Shown piece after piece: positions 60,788 to 64,000 of a stretch of DNA of 64,000 nt. The notes beneath the pieces were generated by a model. That model worked only from the letters and a program-made list of their open reading frames with translations. It did no database searches and had not been told where the DNA came from. The DNA comes from Alphaproteobacteria bacterium (GTDB lineage Bacteria > Pseudomonadota > Alphaproteobacteria > Micavibrionales > Micavibrionaceae), in NCBI GenBank assembly GCA_030432025.1, contig JAUIIA010000001.1, forward strand, positions 248,001 through 312,000, given 5' to 3'. Numbering within the stretch: position 1 is the first letter of the stretch; every line of letters starts with the position of its first letter. Made by a program: the position numbers and the translations under genes.

Positions 60788-61281
60788 CTGACGAATCCGA
60801 AGAAGAGATAGGCATTGATGATGCCGCCATACCCGACGCGCCCGAGGTCGGGATGTTGCCGCCGATGCGGTTTGCATTGTTCCTCGCGGGTGGGATTGTG
60901 CTGGACTGGATCATCCCGATCAATTTCGGTCATGGCTGGGGCTGGCTTGGGCTGATCCTCGTTATCGGTGCGCTGGCGTTCGGTAAATGGGCGATTGAGA
61001 CATTCAAGAAAGCCGGCACGAATGTACCGCCGAACAAGCCCGCGATCAAAATCGTCACGGACGGGCCGTTCAAATATTCCCGCAACCCGATGTATCTGTG
61101 TTTCCTTGTCATGTATGTCGGCCTCGCGATGCTGGCCGATGCGCCGTTGATGCTATTCCTGACCGGTGGGCTTTGGTATGTGCTGGACCAACAGGTGATC
61201 GAGAAGGAAGAAGAGTATTTGACCGCGAAATTCGGTGATAGATACCTGTCCTATTGCGACCGCGTGCGCCGCTGGATTTAA
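60784..61281 (+). CDS. Isoprenylcysteine carboxyl methyltransferase family protein
   Basis: 165 residues. An acidic N-terminus is followed by about four helices and the family motif: TDGPFKYSRNPMYLCF (about 95-110) and, near the end, EEEYLTAKFGDRYLSYCDRVRRW. Bacterial members methylate lipids or unknown small molecules and do not act on prenylated proteins as the eukaryotic enzymes do. It overlaps the DUF3592 gene by 4 bp. Confidence 0.87.
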   Translation: MTDESEEEIGIDDAAIPDAPEVGMLPPMRFALFLAGGIVLDWIIPINFGHGWGWLGLILVIGALAFGKWAIETFKKAGTNVPPNKPAIKIVTDGPFKYSRNPMYLCFLVMYVGLAMLADAPLMLFLTGGLWYVLDQQVIEKEEEYLTAKFGDRYLSYCDRVRRWI

Positions 61282-61323
61282 CGCCGCCGCTTGTGCCGCA
61301 ATGACAATCTGTTAGGGTCATAT

Positions 61324-62364
61324 ATGCTCGGGTTTATCGACACGCTTCCCCTTTTTGTATTAATCGCCCTGTTCGTGGTTTCGGCGGCTGTAATCTTGTT
61401 CGCGGGGACACGCATTGCCGGCGTGGCGGAAGGGATCGCCGAAAAAACCGGATGGGGGCAAGCGATTGTCGGGGCCGTGTTTTTGGGGATATCGACGTCG
61501 CTGGCGGGGACGATATTGAGCTTTTACGCAGCGGCGGATAATCACCCCGCGCTGGCGATTTCCAACGCCATTGGCGGGATTGCGGCGCAGACATTCTTCC
61601 TGGCGATCGCCGATCTGACATATCGCAAGGCCAACCTGGAGCATGCCGCCAGTTCGCTGGAGAATCTTATGCTGGGGGCGTTGCTGATGGTGATGCTGTC
61701 TATCCCCCTCATCGCGTTGAGTGCGGCGAATGTCGACATACTGGGCATTCACCCCGCTTCAATCCTTTTGGTGTTTTTATACATAGTCGGTTTGCATTGG
61801 GTGAAACGCACAAAAGACCAGCCATTGTGGAAGGCCAAGAACACGTCTGACACGCAAGAGGAGAGCAAGCAAGCCTCGCCCGCCTATGCCGAAATGTCAT
61901 TGAAGCGGTTGCTCGGGGAGTTCGGGCTGCTGGGGCTTATGACATGCGGGGTTGGCATTATTCTGGCACGCACGGCAATTGTTCTGTCGGGCCGAACGGG
62001 ACTGGACGAAACCGTGATTGGCGGCTTTTTGACATCCGTCACCACATCCCTGCCCGAGCTTGTGACGGCCTTGGCGGCGATACGCCGCGGGGCGCTTAAT
62101 CTGGCTGTCGGGGATATTATCGGCGGCAATAGTTTTGATGTGCTGTTCCTGTCCGGGTCCGACCTATTTTACCGCGCAGGCTCTCTGTATCACGAGATGA
62201 CTGACAGCCATATTCTGATGCTGAGCACGACTTTGTTCATGACAGGTATTTTGATGATGGGGATGTTGCGGCGCGAGCGCTTCGGGCCAATCAATATCGG
62301 ATTCGAAAGTGTGATCCTGATTATCAGCTATCTATTCCTCGTCGCTGTAATCGGACTGGGATAA
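61324..62364 (+). CDS. CaCA-type sodium/calcium exchanger-like membrane protein
   Basis: 346 residues with about 10 helices. The two inverted alpha-repeats of the family are readable: GAVFLGISTSLAGTILSF in the first half and GGFLTSVTTSLPELVTAL with GDIIGGNSFDVLFL in the second. The second keeps the acidic residue (PE) of the ion site. In the first the expected PE is LAG, so it may be an asymmetric or altered transporter. I start it at ATG 61324; an in-frame start at 61291 adds 11 unlikely residues. Confidence 0.83.
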   Translation: MLGFIDTLPLFVLIALFVVSAAVILFAGTRIAGVAEGIAEKTGWGQAIVGAVFLGISTSLAGTILSFYAAADNHPALAISNAIGGIAAQTFFLAIADLTYRKANLEHAASSLENLMLGALLMVMLSIPLIALSAANVDILGIHPASILLVFLYIVGLHWVKRTKDQPLWKAKNTSDTQEESKQASPAYAEMSLKRLLGEFGLLGLMTCGVGIILARTAIVLSGRTGLDETVIGGFLTSVTTSLPELVTALAAIRRGALNLAVGDIIGGNSFDVLFLSGSDLFYRAGSLYHEMTDSHILMLSTTLFMTGILMMGMLRRERFGPINIGFESVILIISYLFLVAVIGLG

Positions 62365-62402
62365 AAAGACCCGCCCCTGCGCGCAAGGCACGGGGACGGG
62401 TT
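62361..62402 (-). terminator. Terminator of the His-rich gene
   Basis: On the minus strand the arms AACCCGTCCCCGTGC and GCAGGGGCGGGT pair with two bulges and are followed by CTTTTTA. It lies between convergent genes, and the plus-strand side starts AAAAAGA, so it may serve both. Confidence 0.65.
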
Positions 62403-62436
62403 AGGCAGTGGGGGGAAGATAGAACTGACTTAAACT

Positions 62437-62814
62437 CTAGTGATTGTTACGCTTGCCGCGTTTACCGTGGCCGTGACCTTGATCATTGTGATTATCGTAA
62501 TGCGCATGCTTGTGCTTGTAGTGTTTGCGCTTTTTTGCATGCGCCTTACCATGATTATGGCTGTGCTTATGCCCATAATAGCCGTGATTATAATGGTGGC
62601 TGTCGTAGTGATTATGGGTCACATAGCGAACCGGCCTTCTGTCTCGGTAATCCCTGCGGTCATTATCACCATATGCGATCACCACTCTGTAGCCGTCTTT
62701 CGATAGGCCGTAATAGAATGTTTCGCGGTCATAACGGTCACCCGCTAGGGCCTCACCAGAACCGAGCAGCGGCATTGTTACCACCGCGGCGATGAGTAGA
62801 TGTCTCTTTTTCAT
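62437..62814 (-). CDS. Secreted histidine-rich protein
   Basis: 125 residues. A signal peptide (about 1-22, ending GEALA) is followed by a short ordered part with YYGLSKDGYRVVIAYG, and then about 75 residues dominated by His, Tyr, Lys, Gly, Asn and Asp (HYNHGYYGHKHSHNHGK). It is probably a periplasmic metal-binding protein (Zn, Ni, Cu or Co). I start it at the ATG at 62814, 10 nt after AAAGGAG. It faces the CaCA exchanger; a shared role in metal handling is inference. Confidence 0.78.
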   Translation of the reverse strand: MKKRHLLIAAVVTMPLLGSGEALAGDRYDRETFYYGLSKDGYRVVIAYGDNDRRDYRDRRPVRYVTHNHYDSHHYNHGYYGHKHSHNHGKAHAKKRKHYKHKHAHYDNHNDQGHGHGKRGKRNNH

Positions 62815-62970
62815 GGTTTGCACTCCTTTGTCATGCTTGTAGAAATGCAGCGTCATACAGTCTTACGGGCGGGCTAAAACGATCCTTCGAAAAAAGTGAA
62901 AATGATCCGATTTTTCTGGTCAAACTATGGTAATATGGTAATGTAAGGTCATTCAAAGGGGAGAAGGTGC

Positions 62971-63645
62971 ATGACCCTACCGGCCCGCGAGAAAACGACG
63001 TTAGAACAGACGGTTATACCGCCCGCCAATAATGATGCGCCGCCGCCAAGCACGATCCGTAAGCAGCTTGGAAAGAGCTGGAATAAACTTCATCCGAATA
63101 TTCAGAACCGCTTCGCCCGTGACCCCGTGCCGGGCGAAAAAATTATCTATACAGGCACGATGCATAAGGTGCGGCGTTCTTTCATGGGGGCGTTGTTTGC
63201 GCATTTGACCCGTATTATCGGCAACCCGCTTAGCCCCTATGCGGGCGAAGACGTGCCGATGGATGTCACCTTGTTTATCAAGCAGGGAAAGAACGGCGTG
63301 TATTGGCAACGCACCTATTATTATGAAGGCCGCAAGCCATTTGTCGTCACCAGCGTAAAGCGTGAGAGCGCACGCGGGGAGATGATGGAATGTGTCGGCG
63401 GCGGTTTCGGTATGTTGCTGGATGTATTCGGCGAAGGGCGCGAGCTGCATTTCAAAAGCTATCTGTATTTTTGCGAGATTGCGGGCATTCGCATTCCCCT
63501 GCCCCACTGGCTAACGCCGGGACAAACACATGTGATCCACCGTGACCTGGGCAATGGTGATTTTGTATTCCGCATTGATATGACCCACAAACAGCTGGGG
63601 CGTACTTTTTATCAAGAAGGCGTATTCCGCAGAAGCAATCCATGA
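62971..63645 (+). CDS. DUF4166 domain protein
   Basis: 224 residues. The DUF4166 pattern is visible from residue 40 (LHPNIQNRFARD) through LTRIIGNPLSPYAGEDVPM, VYWQRTYYYEG and the C-terminal YQEGVFRR. DUF4166 is often fused to or placed beside a saccharopine-dehydrogenase-like domain. Here it is a separate gene whose stop overlaps the next ATG (ATGA). A GGGGAG ribosome-binding site precedes it. Confidence 0.82.
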   Translation: MTLPAREKTTLEQTVIPPANNDAPPPSTIRKQLGKSWNKLHPNIQNRFARDPVPGEKIIYTGTMHKVRRSFMGALFAHLTRIIGNPLSPYAGEDVPMDVTLFIKQGKNGVYWQRTYYYEGRKPFVVTSVKRESARGEMMECVGGGFGMLLDVFGEGRELHFKSYLYFCEIAGIRIPLPHWLTPGQTHVIHRDLGNGDFVFRIDMTHKQLGRTFYQEGVFRRSNP

Positions 63646-64000
63646 CACGTGTTTTAGTTATCGGCGGATATGGGAATTTCGGGAAGGTGATTTCCGAACG
63701 GTTGGCGACGACCGATGACATCACCGTTATTGTGGCAGGCCGTTCGAGCGATAAAGCTAAGGCGTTGGCTGCGAAGCTGGATTGCGAATGGCGGCGCGTT
63801 GATCTGAACGACGGCTTTGCACAAACACTTGTCGATATTACCCCCGACATTGTCATTCATACCGCCGGTCCGTTTCAGGGGCAGGATTATGCCGTTGCCC
63901 GCGCCTGTATAGATCAAGGCTGTCACTATATCGATCTGGCGGATGATAGAGAGTTTGTGGCGAATATCGGCACGCTCGATCAAGCCGCGAAAGATAAGGG
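63642..64000 (+). CDS. Saccharopine dehydrogenase-like NAD(P)-binding protein, 3' truncated
   Basis: The frame runs from ATG 63642 to the end of the window, so only the first 119 codons are visible. The product begins MTRVLVIGGYGNFGKVI, a Rossmann GxGxxG motif, followed by AGRSSDKAKALAAKLDCE and the HTAGPFQGQDYAVARAC block characteristic of the saccharopine-dehydrogenase-like family. It is coupled to the DUF4166 gene upstream. Substrate unknown. Confidence 0.85.
   Translation, partial: MTRVLVIGGYGNFGKVISERLATTDDITVIVAGRSSDKAKALAAKLDCEWRRVDLNDGFAQTLVDITPDIVIHTAGPFQGQDYAVARACIDQGCHYIDLADDREFVANIGTLDQAAKDK

Noticed and set aside
1-64000. Search for tRNA, rRNA, insertion sequences, integrase genes and attachment sites
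   Set aside because: Reading the intergenic regions showed no tRNA T-loop pattern, no transposase or recombinase motif, and no long direct repeats. A tRNA and repeat scan would be needed to exclude them fully.

Overview
The window reads as a chromosomal segment of a free-living, motile alphaproteobacterium. The main evidence is a CtrA-type cell-cycle regulator with its phosphate donor partner ChpT, a TipF-like EAL protein, a CheA with a C-terminal receiver, and alphaproteobacterial versions of SlyX, YejABEF and DUF2147. A Micavibrio- or Rhodospirillales-like relative is my inference; the sequence contains no rRNA or other direct taxonomic marker. I saw no tRNA, rRNA, CRISPR array, insertion sequence or integrase. 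Almost all of the window is densely packed with genes, many of them overlapping by ATGA or TGATG junctions.

Layout. 1-2.5 kb: a truncated CtrA-like paralogue, then ctrA itself behind a cluster of TTAA elements, then a membrane-anchored EEP-family protein. 2.5-13.4 kb: pgsA, pyrD, the TipF-like protein, a HAD hydrolase, the peptide-binding protein yejA, kdsB, a histidine phosphatase, slyX and two related TPR proteins. 13.4-20.1 kb: a sulfotransferase-like protein, yejB and yejE separated by two divergent PQ-loop membrane proteins that share a duplicated promoter, an M20 peptidase and ddl. 20.2-25.5 kb: an arginine operon (unknown P-loop protein, argC, argB, argD, argF) preceded by what looks like a leaderless, arginine-rich leader peptide overlapping an intrinsic terminator. 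25.6-35.3 kb: a PutP-like symporter, a PiT-like transporter, a divergent glutamyl-tRNA-reductase-like protein, a DEAD/DEAH helicase, yejF, DUF2147 and ggt. 35.4-42.5 kb: rpsU with a clear terminator, a secreted acidic-tailed protein, aminopeptidase P, a J-domain membrane protein, galU, a phosphohexomutase and chpT. 42.6-50 kb: cheA-cheW-cheY-cheB-cheR and purH. 50-57 kb: the accessory-looking stretch, described below. 57-64 kb: lepA followed by small coupled genes, a CaCA-type exchanger, a His-rich secreted protein, DUF4166 and a truncated saccharopine-dehydrogenase-like gene.

The stretch most likely to be new biology is 50.1-56.5 kb. It holds a small membrane protein, a 1433-residue Gly-rich protein with no recognised family, two small paralogous proteins and an 81-residue protein starting with a tandem SGGIYDT repeat. 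Three exact TTAA-N7-TTAA sequences (the CtrA box) lie in its intergenic regions. Two of them are placed over the expected -35 of a promoter. Because ctrA and chpT are in the same window, a CtrA-controlled module of unknown function is a reasonable hypothesis.

A second theme is peptide or murein recycling: yejA, yejB, yejE and yejF are dispersed rather than in one operon, and lie near an M20 peptidase, ddl and ggt. A third theme is start-site architecture: several genes appear leaderless (ATG at the predicted transcription start), others are chained by ATGA overlaps, and four consecutive genes after lepA end in the same Gly-Asp-Glu because the next gene's ribosome-binding site is written in their last codons.
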